Assembly (NCBI GenBank): GCA_948474755.1 | Contig: CAOLHI010004224.1 | Coordinates: 1-64,000, forward strand | Direction of reading: 5' to 3' | Source: Ctenosaura bakeri | Taxonomy: Eukaryota > Chordata > Lepidosauria > Squamata > Iguanidae | DNA: 64,000 nt | Part shown: positions 44,056 through 57,157 of the stretch, piece after piece | How the letters are laid out: every line of letters begins with the position of its first letter | How positions within the stretch are numbered: position 1 is the first letter of the stretch | The notes under the pieces: model-generated | The model's input: only the letters and a program-made list of their open reading frames with translations | What the model was told of the DNA's origin: nothing | The model's database searches: none | Program-made: the position numbers and the translations under genes

Positions 44056-44511
44056 GACCATTTCCTCATGGGGCGAGGGAATCGCACCGTGCCGCTACTT
44101 ACCAGACTCCTTGGCTCCCCAGTCCAGTCTGTGCTGCTCCGGAGCAGTGCGTACTCATCGGTTCGCACTGCTCCAGAGACAAAAATAGTGGCTTCCAGTT
44201 GGTCGAGGGTCTTGACCAACCGCTGAAGCTCGCCAGCCTAAAGCCCACCCCCAGCAGATGGCAGGCTCACACTGATGCGAACTTGCAAATCTGCACCGGA
44301 GAGCAGGCATGGAATGGCACACTTTGTGCTTTTGAAAGGCCTGCTTTAAGTGGTCTTTCAAAAGCACGCTTGGCGACCGCTTGTGGTCATTCTGGAGTAG
44401 GCTGAGGTGTGGATCTACGTTAAGTAGGTCCGACCCAGTCCACTCCCAGGTGGAGACGTCCTCCCTGGAGGACGCTCTGCACCGTTTCAATTAGCCCGTG
44501 CGGAAATGGCC
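44056..44511. mobile_element. Harbinger-like MITE, TCA target duplication
   Basis: Ends GACCATTTCC and CGGAAATGGCC with TCA on both sides (44,053-44,055, 44,512-44,514). The interior is GC-rich and shows inverted partial symmetry (gctgctccggagcagtgcg). Same ends as the palindromic MITE, but a different core. Confidence 0.78.
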
Positions 44512-45140
44512 TCAGACTTTTATTCTTTCTTTATGATAATATTCTGTGCTTCCAGGTTGTCCTTCTGTAGGTGAGACTACCTCCCAAGAATGGACTGGAA
44601 TTTATTTCACAACTCCATGAGTGGAAGCTCATACTATTAAACTTGCTCAATGCACAACTTTGCCTTGTTTTTTTTCCACACCATAGAAGTCTGGAACATA
44701 ACTGTAATATATTGTGCTCCTGAGTAACAAATAAGACCTGGGAAAAAGCCAAGATTTCATTTGCCATTTGAAAACAAACTTCTGAAGAGAAAATTGTTTC
44801 CCCTTGTGGTTCTCTAGAACCCTATAATTTCCTCATCTGGATGAAACTCCCAAGGACACTAGAAGGAAAGGAAACAAGCTATATCAGGCCATGATTTGTT
44901 ACTGATAAAACCTGGTGCCATTGAGAAGAGGGGAATGAATCAGATAGGGCTTTGTTGATCTCACTTCTGACAAATTTTCCATTTCATGAATTTTTAAATC
45001 AGGTGACGCAAAAAGTAACTCTAATAAATATCTATTTAGCAGGAACATTGCTTGGAGTGAGGCATTCAATTTGAGTAACACAGCGGCTATCGATGGATAA
45101 AAGAGATTCTTTCTTTAGAGAGAGAAACTTCACTAGCAAA

Positions 45141-48100
45141 ATGTTATGGATTCTGATGTTGTTTCTGCTGCTTTTACTTTCCACAATTCACAAAGTAGAT
45201 ACTGTGAATTGCATTGCAGAGGACTGCTTTCCTGTACCACACCAGTGGTACCAGACAGGTAGCCTTCTCATCGGTGGGATTGTCTCACACCTCATTAATG
45301 TTTGCTTCCTAGCATCCTTCCAGGAGCATCCTTCTAAAAGGGTGCTTGATACCCCAACGTAAGGAATTATTTTATATGTTTACTACAGGAGTGATCCTTC
45401 TCAATGGCTATTTGGTCTGTATGCACACTACCATATATACAGACTTCTATTTGAATGAGCAATCTTAGGCCTTTTCCGCATTTTATTTTTGAAATGGGCC
45501 GGTGCATCCTCCCACAAGGACATTCACACTTGGGGGCGAACTGGGTTCGGACTACTTACTGTTTGTCCGGACTTCAGCCCGCTCCGGAACGCCCAGAACT
45601 GGTGGCTGCCTGTGCTATTGAAAGACCGATTAAAAGAGGACTTTCAATATTGTGGTGCGCTCCAGCCCGTCGCTCTGTAAAGTATAGATCTACAGGCTCG
45701 CTCCAGTGTGAGTCTGCAGATCTTCTGGGGGCGGGCTTCCGGCTGGAGAGCTTCTCCGATTGGTGGACAGCCTCCACCAACCAGAAGCCTCCATTTTCGT
45801 CTCCGGAGAGTGTGTACAGCAGGCACAGACAGCTCCGAACCAACGTGGATTCTCAGGGGGAGTGTGCCAGTCCAGACTGCCCCATTTCTCCTCCAAAGTG
45901 CGGAAAAGCCCTTAGTATTTTAGAAACTGATAGAGGGACAGGAGAAACAAAAATTTACAGCACAGCCACTTTCAAATGTACTTAGAAATAAACCTAATTA
46001 CATGGATGCTCATAAAATTGGAATGTTGCTTTTGTTGTTTGTAATTTTGCCATATCTTACAACAAGCTTACATGTAAGGGAGATATGTACTTGCTATTTT
46101 CAGTAGAAGCACTGTATAACTTACAGGTGATACATCTTGCAAATAGGGAAGGTGAAGAAAAATACCTTTAAGATAACACCAATACAGCAAATCACAAAAC
46201 AAGGAAATGAGGAGATGTTTAGAGAACTTACCCACAATGGCTGAGATTCAGATGGGGACAGCTGCATACATAAGTGTCCCTTGCAGGTATGGATGTCTTT
46301 TTTGGTGTTTTCATCCTTTCTACAGCCAATCCTCGCTCCTGACCTCCTTCATAGCCCCAAAGCTACTTCTTACTGGTTTTCTGTACTTCTGTGTGAACAA
46401 GCAGGACTGGAGAAATAGCTGGTGGTTCCCAACTGGATGCATAATAATTATAGAAGAGCTAAGATCTAAGATCCAGAGGACCCCTGCAGATCTCAGTATC
46501 AACGGCAACGTTGTGAGTCCAGCTATGGTGTGGGTAGTCTGACCGTCTCTAATCCTGCCTGTTTACATTGATGAATTGGACCAGTAGTATGGAGTTTTGC
46601 AGATTAACCATTTTAATTAGTGCCCTACTGGACAATAGCAACATTCTGTCTAGCCTAGCAAATTCTCTTCTGACATGGTCCAGCAGCTGTCCTCAATAAA
46701 GATATAATCTAAACATGTAGGAGGCCATCACCACCTTTCCCTTTACTATTTTCCCAGTTTTTTCTCAGGCACTGTGCCTTCCCTCCAGCTTGTTCAAACC
46801 CTTTTTGCGTTCTTCTGCTGTATACTTGATTTAGGTACTGTAATCCTTTACTTGTCATTTTCTGCTGAATATTCCATCATCTCAATGTGTTCTTGATTTA
46901 AGTTTTTCACTTTCTTTTTTTCCCCCCATAATCTTTATTGGCATTTATATACAATCAGAACAAAAACAGAAAAAAGAAAGACAGTAACACACAAACAGAC
47001 AACATTGTAAACAACACAGAGCACATTATGCTATATCTTGCATTAAAATATCGCCTCTAGTATAACATTTTAATAACTAAGATACATATAACACCTATTT
47101 ATTTAAAAAGTCCATACCTTTCCAAAGCCAGATATATTTGAACATAGTCGAAGCCAAGAAAAAAACATTGTTTTGCCGCATTTTCTGACTTCTTTTAGCT
47201 GATTTTGATTTATCTAAAATTAAAATCTTTCCTTACTCCTGTATCCTTCCCTTATTTTCCATTATTCCCTATCCATGTTATCTCTTCATTTGTATTTTAA
47301 AGAAAGAAAATATATCTCCTTATGCACTACGAGGTTTTCATTCTTAAACTTGAACTTAAGCTTAAAATTAAGTTTTTAATTTTAAGATTTAAGTTTTGAA
47401 AGTCAGTAATAAGTACAGCAGGGCTAATGTGACACTATTGTTTTGTATGCAAGTTTGGACACACAGATGGCTAATGGTAAAAGCATCTACTCTACAATAG
47501 AAATATCTGTTAGAATAGGTTTTTTAAAAGTTATTTAGGATTACTGTAATTATAAAACACTCCACTGCACTGAGCAACATGGGACCAGAAATTTCCCAAT
47601 GAACTTGCTTTTACACTTTGTATTGCTGATGTGGACTTGAAACTAGGAAAACCAGGTTCTACATATAAGCAGAAGAATATTGTCTCTTAAAAGGAGAAGA
47701 AAGAGTTAATGATTTGATATATTATGGCATAATATTCTTTCTAAACATGGCTTGAAAATTTGATAGAAATGCAATTACTTGCTAATTTTCTTCTCAAAGG
47801 AAGCAAAAGCTAATATCATCTGTTTTCTTCCCACTGTGAGAAAGTTGTTGATAACTACGCAGTTTTCAGGGACTAGTCGCAGTCTGGTTTTTTTTCTCTA
47901 CAAATTTCACACAGGGCTGTTCTATGCAGAAAACAGCATTTTCTGTTCAAGCAAGAGTGTTTTGTGTGCAGAAAATAATATTTCTGTGTAAATATTTTCT
48001 GTGTATAAATGCTATTTTTTTGCACAGAAAATATTTCTTCCTAAAACAACCACATGCACATTTTGTAGAATAAATCTCAAACTGCAATAATTCTCAACAT

Positions 48101-51100
48101 TCCCCATTCTTCTCCTTAGGACTCCTTGAGTTATGTTTTTTAATCATTTTAAAAATATTTTTCAACTTGCTGTACACCCCTAGAGTTTTGTTTGTTTTAC
48201 ATGGTGAGCCCAAAATTACAAGCAAGAGAAAACTGTGTGTCTGATCAGGGTTGGGGGAGAATATTGTTGAGACATTTTACGAAAAAGATTTCAAAACAGG
48301 CAAATTTCTTCATGTTTTTTGTGAAAAAATTTGAGGAGGAAAAAAAAAGAATGTGGAAGAAGATGAAATGAACTGTTTCACCCACTGAGGGAGAGAGCAC
48401 TAGGAACTTAGCTCCTAAAATCTGGCTTTGAATTCACTTATGTTCAACAGTATTTTGGGTGCTGAATTCAGGTTCCAATTCAATTTTTTACCGATAGAGT
48501 CTTCATTTTTGTTTTCATTTTTTCATTGCATGCAATGAATGTGGGAGAAAGAGAAAATGACATCTTCATGAGTGTGTGGCACATTATACAATTAACAATT
48601 TTAAATAGATAGTGAAATTTATTTACAGTATGGTGACAAAGTTCTACCAGCACGTTCTTGCCTTAGCGTTTGCCATCAAAGAAATTAATGAGAATCCCAA
48701 GGTCTTGCCCAATATCACACTCGGGTTCAACATCTACGACAGCTATTCTGATTCCAGGATGACTTATTGGACCACTCTGGACCTACTATTTAAATCACTC
48801 AGATGTGTCCCCAACTACAAATGCGGCAGCCAGGAAAACCTCATAGCTGTTATTGGAGCACTTGACTCAGATACGTCTTTTCATGTGTCAGACATCTTAA
48901 GTCTCTACAAGATTCCACAGGTAGGGTGGATGCAAGTGGATGAGAGGGAATTATTCTTTCATTGTGATTCTGTGGATGATTTTGTGACTCAGAAGTAGAA
49001 ACAAGACTAATGGGGGAGGGATCTCTTTGTCTTTAACATTCACCAATATTCTTGAACAATTATTTGTTGGTTTAATGCTCATTTCCCTGAAAAGGTAGTC
49101 TATGATTTAAGTCTAAAATCGTTCTGCATTTTTTTAAAGCTCACCTATGGTTCATTTCCTGCAGAGAAGAGCAGTGCAAATCACATTTCTTCCTTTTACC
49201 ACATGGTCCCAAAGGAAACGTCTCAGTTTATGGGGATTGTCTGGTTACTCCAGCATTTTGGATGGACATGGGTTGGACTCTTTGCTGTGGATGATAACAG
49301 TGGAGAAAAGTTTTTGCAAACTCTAGAATCATTGTTTTCCCAGAATGGAATCTGTTCAGCTTTCACTCAAAGAATCCCCAAAGAAATTCATACAGATGAT
49401 GAATGTGCAGTTATTCCTATAATCACCAATATTTATGTACTTTTTTCTGACAATAAAACCAGTGCCCTTATTCTTTATGGAGATCCTATGACTATAATTT
49501 GGTTGGGGATTTTTATGTCATTTCTAGATGGTGAAAAGAAAGAAGATGTCCTATTTAGAACGGTGTGGATTATGACAACCCAGATTGATTTTGTAGCCGC
49601 AAATCCTCAAAAAGAAAGGGTTTTCCAGGTGTTTGAAGCTGCCATTTCCTTCAAGATTCATTTGGAAGAAGTTCTAGGGTTTGAGGAATTTCTTTGGATT
49701 ATAAGACCTGACTGGACTCAAGGGGATGGTTTTCTCAAGGACTTCTGGGAACAGGCATTCAACTGCAAGTTTCCAGATTCCAGGGTGTCTGGGATGAGGA
49801 GCAAAATATGTACAGGAGATGAAAGTCTGGCGAGTCTTCCTGGGCCTGTTTTCGAAATGCACATGACTGCGCACAGTTACAATATCTATAATGCCGTCTA
49901 TGTTGTGGCACAGGCTTTGCAAGCTTTTTCTTCCTCCCAATCCTTCCACAGAGCACTATTGGGTAGGAAAATACTTGGACTACAAGACATGCAGCCTTGG
50001 CAGGTAACGTCTTCCAAAGGCAGTGTTTGAATTTGATTGAACAGAAGGTTTGTTTTCATTAAGATGATATTTGGCTTTTATTCCTTAAAAATAAGATGCA
50101 TACACTGCAATACTGAGATGAGACACTATGAATTGTTCTTATTCTCTGTATAAAGAGCTGAACAACCTAGGAAACAGCATTCAGAGTTCATTTTTAGGTG
50201 CTAATTATAAGGGAAAGATAAACAAGGAAATATGTTGGTAAGTTCTCTTTCTCCCTCTCTTTTTCCCCTCCCTCTTTCACTTAGCTCCACTCATTTCTTC
50301 AGGGCGTTTCATTTAACAATACAGTTGGAGAAACTGTGTCCTTGAATGAGAACAGGGAAGGAGGAGGTGGATTTGACATCATGAACATCGTCACATTCCC
50401 AAACAACTCTTTCAAGAAGGTGAAAATTGGAAGGGTTGATCACAATGGTCTTGAAGGAAAGAAATTCATCATTGACGAAGGCATAGTTGTCTGGCCCAGA
50501 GGTTTTAACCAGGTGCGGTTTCCAGTCTGTTATTGGGATAGACCACATTCTAGGTTATCATTCATATGGGTAAGAAGGTCACTAGCAGGTGTTTCCTGCA
50601 TGATGAGTGAACACATTTTGTAACAGGGATGACAAATCTTGATTTCTCCAGGTCTTAACAGATGGCAAGAACAATGGACACAATTTTTTAGCTTCAAGAC
50701 ACTGAGGATTTTTTCCCCATGCAATGATGGGCAAGTCCCAGCTTTTCCACAAAAGCTGTGCTGTTTCCCCAGAAAACTGCACAGTTTTGCAGAAGCTATG
50801 CAGCTCCTCTTGAGAACTGTGCAGTCTTCCCTGAAAAATATCATAACTTTCATTATGATAAGGGCCACTTTCAGGCAGCCATCTACGTGCTTTGTGTAAG
50901 CTATTTTGTTTGTCTGTTTTCTTTAACGTAGTAAACAATACTTCTCAAGTCTTGACAGATGATCAGGTTATCCCCTTCTCTTTGATCTACTTCATCATAG
51001 TATTTTAATTCTTTTGAACTGCTGAAAATCTTTTGTGAACACAGTGGCTAAACAGTTAAAACTGAAAAGATGAAGTCAATGTCCTAAACCGTTGTCCAAT

Positions 51101-54100
51101 GTTTTCTCAATCTCTAAAGGCATCTTTAGACAAAGAAACTTTGATATTAAAGACATTGCTGATTTCAAGGTGGCATAAAAACTTCTTACTTCAGGAATAG
51201 CAGTCTCCAGATTATTAATTTTTCTCTATGGGAGTCATGCAAATGAGGTTGACATTCAATAGTTTTGGAGGCTCTTTTACTGAAATGTTTTTTTCTTTTG
51301 AGAGCCAGGGTGGTGTAATGGTTTGAGCATTGAACTATGACCCTGGAGACCAGACCCTGATTCCCACTCAGCCATGCAAACCCTCTAGATGACTTTGGAC
51401 ACGTCACACACACTCTCACCCCCAGAAAACCCTATCATTTGTTTGCCTTTGGGTTGCCATAAGTCAGAAAAAAAATTGAAGGCGTATACCTATGATTTTA
51501 TTCTTTTGCATACTTTGAGATTTCAGTGGGTAAGCAGAAACTTCCTAGGGCTCTGCACACAATCCACAGTTGCACTTTTTCATCATTCTTTTGTGGGGTG
51601 GTGTAGTGCCTGTCCTAAATATTTGGAGTGGTTCTTGGTATTTTGGGTGGGAGCAAAAATTCAAGTAGGGGCAGAAGTGCTCAGAAAGTTTTCTTCTCTT
51701 CCTTCCTTTTCACATGAAACTGAACCTTGGACAGTAGAATGCCCAGTTGCCCAATGACCATAGGGTAGAATATTGTTAATATACTATAGTGGAATAACAG
51801 TGCCACAGTTGCCAAAGGTGGAAGGAAGAAAAAAAATTGTTGGCAAGTATGAAGGAAGGAAGAAACAGGCTGCTTAGATCTTAAATATTTTGCCTTTCTT
51901 CCCTTGCCATTGCTGCACAACCCTCTAAGAAATAGAACCACTACCATAATGCATTAGGAAGATTAGGTACCATATGCTTCAGATTCAGGAATGGGATCCC
52001 AATCCCCCTCCAAATAATGCTACATAATACTGCAGCATGGTTAGCAGAGTGTTATGTGGAATAATTTAGAGATAATAGGCTAGGATCCACAATCACTGTC
52101 TATGTTATGTACCTTTATGAATGCTTAGCTATCTAAAAGAGCCCCCAAGAAACCCTGTTAGTTAATCGTGAAGAGGAGTATCCGGAAAGAGTGGTTCTGT
52201 TGCACCAAGCTCACTTCACTGATTCTACTGGATGTGGACATTATGAAACTGCCCAATTCTAACTCCCACATACATAAGTTCACTTGTTTTAAATCTACCA
52301 GAACGTTGACCTGTTTCTTGTCCCTGTCGATCTCTTCACTGGCTATCAGTTTGGGGCAGGGCCTGTTTCAGTCCTGGTCCTATTTCAGTCCGTTCAGTCC
52401 TGGTATTTAAAACTTTGCATGCTAAACTGTCTCAGTACATCACAGCTCTGCTTGCTTGTACATTCCATCCAGGAGTTTGAGATCTGCAGGCAAATGGTTA
52501 TTGTCAGCCCACCAATTCATACAGCTCTGTCAAGGTTGCAAGCCTTTCCAGATCTGGCTCCACATTTGTGGAACAGTCTTCCTTTGGACTACTGACTGGA
52601 GGAGGATCTCAGTCATTTTCCTAAACAGTTGAAGACCTTCCTTTTTGACTTACCATCTTAAGCCTCTATGTTGTGTTTAAGGTGTTGAGATGGGTAGTGA
52701 CTGGTGGGATATTGAGGATTTCATTCCATGGTGTTCTGTTTTATTGTCTTTGTCTCTGATTGTATATGTTGATGTTCTACCCTTTGGTGTAAAAGGTAAA
52801 TAAGTATTATTATTAAAGACATTAACTTCCACACAGGATTCTGGACATGGAAAACACAAAGCAGTTTCTTAGTACTAGGGAATGTTCTAGGAATCTACGA
52901 ATCTCACAAACCTTGAATCTTTCAAATCCCATTTTTAAAAAGGGTTCAAAAAGCAAAGCAAAGAAGGATCAAGTCAAAAGAGAGATTTCTTATTACCTTG
53001 CAGAGGGAGACAGCCACAGGGACAGGCAGCACAAGCAAACACAGGCAACCCAACCAGCAGAGGCAGCCCAGAGGGCATAGGAAGCTCAGTGGGCACAAGC
53101 AGACAGCCCCAATGGGCACAGGCTGGCAGCACCAGTGGGAACAAGCAGGCAGCACCAGGGGGCACAGGAAGCCCAGCAAGCACAGGCAAATGGGCCAGCA
53201 CAGACAGCCCCAGAAACAGGCAGCCTTGGTGCATGGGCAGCTATATGTCCTGATTTTCAGGTGTCCAGGGCCCCACCAACCAATCAGGCCTTTGGTGGTC
53301 CCTTAGGGTGCCAATTTTTAATAAAAACAAACTTGCCACCTCTGGGGCCCACCAAAAGCCCCACTCTCTGTTCAGCCACGCTCTGCTCAATCGGGCCCGG
53401 GATGGCTGGAAGATGGATACAGGGAGCATGATCTTGCGCTTGGGTAGCTGTGCTCTGCTCAATTGGGCCCAGAACAGTTGGGAGACAGCTAGTGTCCACC
53501 CAGCCACTCTCTGCCCAATCAGGCCTGATTCCACCAAGTAGGCCCTCCTCATCTCAAGGGCCTACTTAATGGATTCAAAAGATTCTGTTGGTCTATTTTT
53601 GCAGAGGGATTCAGATCTGCAAATCTCGAATCCTTACCCAGGATTCAAGGATTCAAGGATCTGAGGATTCAGTTGGCCCGTTCCTATTTAGTACCATTCC
53701 AGTATCTGGAAATCAGAGAAGGACTTGGAAACCATGCCCTATGAGGAGCAACTTAGGGAGCTGTGTATGTTTAGCCTCGAGAAGAGAAGGTTCAGAGTTG
53801 ACATGATAGCCCGATTTGAAGGGATGAAATATGGAGGATGGGGGTTAGCTCATTTTTTGCTACTCCGGAGGTTAGGACATGGGGTAATGTCTTCAAACTG
53901 CAGGAAAAAAAGAGTCTACCTAAATATTGAAAAGAATGTCCTGACAGTAAGAGTGGAATACGCTACCTCAGAGTATGGTGGAGTATCCTCCCTGTGGAGG
54001 TTTTTAAATAGAGACTGGATGGCCATGTGTCAGGAATGTTTTGATTGTGTATTTCTGCTTGATTGGGAGTTGGAATGGATGGTCCTTGTGGTCCAGTTCT

Positions 54101-55761
54101 CTGATTTTTTAGTCCTCAGTGACCACAGGCTTCTTCCTCCCTTTACTTTGCTTTGATAAAAAGTCACAGCAAACATGTAGGGGGTGCTAGGTTCTTCAGT
54201 TGTTTAGTTTGTTTGTTTGTTTGTGAGTGGCTCTTTTTTGGCTTCAAAGCTGTTAGCAAAGGGTCTACAGACTTGCAGTTAGAAAGGATTATGCATTACC
54301 CAATGTAGTAATGTAGGTACCTTGTGCAATAGTTAGAAATGGATATAGAGAAGCATTTGTGTAAAGATTAGCAGTTTGACCATTCTGTTTTCATTTTTGT
54401 TTATCACATCCAAAACTTCTCTGTTTATGGACAGATGACACCTGCTTCCGTGTGTAATGAACCCTGCCACCCTGGTAGTCAGAAGAGGAGAAGGGAAGGA
54501 GAAAAATTTTGCTGTTATGACTGTGTTCCATGTCCAGATGGGAAAATCACAAACCAAACAGGTACTGTACTATTACTCTGTGGTCCTGCGTTGATTCTGA
54601 TTGGTTTGCAAGGAGCCATGTGAAATTTGAAAAACTACCATGGCATGGATGTGACTGCTTGGCTACATCATTGTGATATGATCCCATGGGATGCAAACAC
54701 TCTTTGTTAAGATGATGAGCCTGACAGAAGACAAGATATCACTTGGCTCTTTTTTCTCCTTGCTGGCTGAAACTGGGCACTTCTAGACTGCGGAAGGACA
54801 AGGGCAAGGGAAATTGGGTGAGAATCAAATGGCAACACTCTTTATAAGAAGTAGAGAAAGCTGAGGAAAGCAAAGAAAAGGTGTGGAAAAAAATATTTTT
54901 TTCCCACACAGGAAAAAAAATGTTAAGGCAGATGTATATAATTTTAAGTAGCAGAGAAGAAGAAAGACTGATAATCGTTAATAAGTGCACAAGATGGAAG
55001 ACTTGGATAGTTCTCCATCCTTTCTTATGATGAGCTATAGGAATGAGCCATCTATAAAGTCTTCATCTGCAGATATCTTCTCCTTCTGACTTTGATTTCT
55101 AGTCTATCTCTACTTCTATTAAAGGAAAACAAACACAGAGAATTTTGTATAACCTTTTGTAGTTTTGTTTTAAATAGCCCTAGCATTTCTATCCATACCA
55201 ACTTGGGAGAAAGGGTTATGAAACTTAGTGAGTTTCCTAAGACTTCTTTCTGCATTCTTTCTATATATGTATTTCTGTATACAGTGTTATACCAAAGCCA
55301 ACATAAATTCCACAGCAAAATCGAAGTTGCTATATTAGAACTTAAAGAGAAAGTAATCTCCGAGGATAAGATGGAATCCAGCTTTTTGAACCTCTTTTGC
55401 ATGGTACCTGAGCAGGTGGAATTCCTGAATAATCTTCTAGAAACCTAAAATGTCAAACGAAGAAGACTCATGTTGTTGAACAGTAGAAGTCCAGTATGTT
55501 CCATAGGGGGCTTTTAAAAGAAAATACCCCTGATAAGAATTAAACAAATCGCTGTCATTCTGTGTGATCTTTTCCTCTTTCAGAGAAATGTTTAACTTTT
55601 TGGAAGCTGCCTTGGGTCCCAGCTTGGGAGAAAAGGTGGCACAGAAATGCAATAAATAAATATTCATGAGGCTAAATCCAACATAAATAAAAGGAAGTGA
55701 CAATTAAAATTAATTTTTCAGGACCACTGACCATTAGTTATACATGAATTCTAATTAGAAC

Positions 55762-55824
<63 letters not shown>

Positions 55825-56725
55825 AGATATGGATAATTGTTTCACATGTCCAGATGATCAGCACCCAAACATGGACAGAGATGGATGCATCCCCAAAGTG
55901 ATTAACTTTCTGTCCTATGAAGAACCTTTAGGGATCATTTGCACATCATTTGCCGCTTTCTTTTCCATGAAAACAGTCTGGGTGTTAGGAACTTTCCTTA
56001 AGCATAAAGATACCCACATGGTTAAAGCCAACAACCAGGGCATCACTTATATTCTCCTCATTTCTCTTCTTCTCTGCTTCCTCTCTTCTTTGCTCTTCCT
56101 CGGCCAGCCTGGGAAAGAGACTTGCCTCCTTCGACAACCAGTTTTTGCCTTTGTCTTCTCAGTGGCTGTTTCTTGTCTCCTGGCAAAAACCAGCATTGTT
56201 TCTCTGGCATTCGTAGCCACAAAACCTGGGTGTAGGATGAAGAAATGGGTGGATAAAAGACTGGCTTATTTTATTGTCCTTTTCTGCTCTATTCTTCAAG
56301 CCAGTATTTGTATGGCATGGTGGGCAACATCTCCCCCATTCCCTGATTTGGACTTGCAATCCCTAACTGAAGAAATCATTATGCAATGTAATGAAGGATC
56401 AGTCACGATGTTTTACTTTGTCTTGGGCTACATGGGCCTCTTGGCTGTTGCTAGCTTCATTGTGGCATTCCTTGCTCGTAAATTACCTGACAGTTTTAAC
56501 GAAGCCAAATATATTACATTCAGTATGCTTGTGTTCTGCAGTGTATGGGTCACCTTTGTTCCAACTTATCTCAGTTCTAGTGGCAAAGTCATGGTGGCTG
56601 TGGAGATCTTTTCCATCTTGTCCTCCAGTGCTGGGTTACTGGGGTGCATCTTTGCTCCGAAATGCTACATCATTGTGTTGAGGCCACAACTGAACAGCAG
56701 GGAACAGATAAGGAGAAAACTTTGA
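45141..56725 (+). CDS. V2R: V2R-2, vomeronasal type-2 receptor, all six exons intact
   Basis: Exon 1 45,141-45,358; exon 2 48,629-48,920; exon 3 49,140-50,003; exon 4 50,285-50,512; exon 5 54,435-54,561; exon 6 55,827-56,725. Exons sum to 2,628 nt (875 residues), with phase kept at every junction and GT/AG throughout. The ATG at 45,141 is chosen because it gives the signal peptide [18 protein letters not shown]; an in-frame ATG 48 nt upstream would add a charged extension. Ligand domain: [58 protein letters not shown]. Linker: [20 protein letters not shown]. 7TM in exon 6. It is expected at the dendritic membrane of basal vomeronasal neurons, sensing peptides or other non-volatile cues (family knowledge). 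The ligand is unknown. Confidence 0.95.
45359..48628. other. V2R-2 intron 1
   Basis: Long first intron. Holds a MITE (45,468-45,911) and AT-rich DNA. 46,920-47,060 starts with ccccataatctttattggca, which looks like a reversed 3' end of a retroelement of unknown family. No exon of another gene was recognised. Confidence 0.5.
45468..45911. mobile_element. Harbinger-like MITE, TTA target duplication, in V2R-2 intron 1
   Basis: Ends GGCCTTTTCCGCA and TGCGGAAAAGCCC with TTA duplicated (45,465-45,467, 45,912-45,914). The GC-rich core contains short inverted phrases (attgaaagaccgatt, gactttcaatattg). Its ends are intermediate between the CCCTTTTCGC and CCATTTCCGC families. Confidence 0.8.
51299..51500 (+). 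mobile_element. tRNA-derived SINE in V2R-2 intron 4
   Basis: Head gagccagggtggtgtaatgg with A- and B-box-like motifs, core actcagccatgcaaaccctc, tail ttgggttgccataagtcag. Confidence 0.78.
52160..52670 (+). mobile_element. L2-like LINE C-terminal remnant
   Basis: Sequence order (actggctatcagtttggggc, tatttaaaactttgcatgct, ccacatttgtggaacagtct, cagttgaagaccttcctttt) mirrors the HWLPI, FK(I/V)L, LWNSLP and FKRxLKTFLF blocks at the C-terminus of L2-type LINEs. Frames are broken. Confidence 0.6.
52876..53687. mobile_element. hAT element with internal minisatellite, V2R-2 intron 4
   Basis: Same family as 14,713 in the opposite orientation: ends TAGGGAATGTTC and TTGGCCCGTTCCTA, with near-perfect 8-bp target duplications CTTAGTAC (52,868-52,875) and TTTAGTAC (53,688-53,695). 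The interior contains a GGCACAGGCAGCACCAG-like minisatellite (about 53,010-53,240), then two imperfect copies of a ctctgctcaatygggccc unit. Long ORFs across this tract are repeat artefacts. Confidence 0.78.
53725..54110 (+). mobile_element. CR1 LINE 3' fragment
   Basis: Plus-strand [20 protein letters not shown] and [13 protein letters not shown], followed by frame-damaged C-terminal sequence. 5' truncated. Confidence 0.82.
55763..55824. repeat. (CTTT)n microsatellite at the V2R-2 exon 6 acceptor
   Basis: About 15 CTTT units run directly into the CTAG acceptor and appear to serve as the polypyrimidine tract of intron 5. Confidence 0.92.
55827..56725 (+). CDS. V2R: V2R-2 exon 6, seven-transmembrane domain
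   Basis: Begins [17 protein letters not shown] in the linker. Helices include [20 protein letters not shown] (TM1), [20 protein letters not shown] (TM2), [18 protein letters not shown] (TM3), [20 protein letters not shown] (TM5), [18 protein letters not shown] (TM6) and [20 protein letters not shown] (TM7). Conserved [10 protein letters not shown] and [13 protein letters not shown] close the domain. Stop TGA at the end. Confidence 0.95.
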
Positions 56726-56836
56726 ATATTATTATGTCTTACCTACTGTTGGCATGTTAGATATTTTGGAAGCAAGGAAGTTGCTTGATAACAATAATTG
56801 CAGCAGATACTGAGAAATGCTTTCAGATTAATATCT

Positions 56837-56864
56837 TTGTGTGTGTGTGTGTGTGTGTGTGTGT
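56837..56864. repeat. (GT)n microsatellite
   Basis: About 14 GT units in the V2R-2 3' flank. Confidence 0.9.
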
Positions 56865-57029
56865 TAGTGCATATTGTGTTGCAATGATTTGACTGTTGGA
56901 CTTTCACCCTGGAGAACATAGATGAATTCTCTGCTCATTGCTATTGCTTGTGCTTTGGCTAGTTTCCATTCCCCATCACATGGACCACATTGAGGTGACC
57001 CCCAAGGGACTCCAGAAATCAGGGTAACA

Positions 57030-57105
57030 TGTTCGTATTAAAAATAGATGATTTGTGTCATCCCTAGAGGTGGTGAAGTGTATTTTAAAAGAATCTGAAT
57101 TTTTA

Positions 57106-57157
<52 letters not shown>

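Noticed and set aside
52946..53552. Long Ala/Pro/Gln-rich ORFs
   Set aside because: Minisatellite and duplicated unit inside a hAT element; open in several frames on both strands because of the repeat period.
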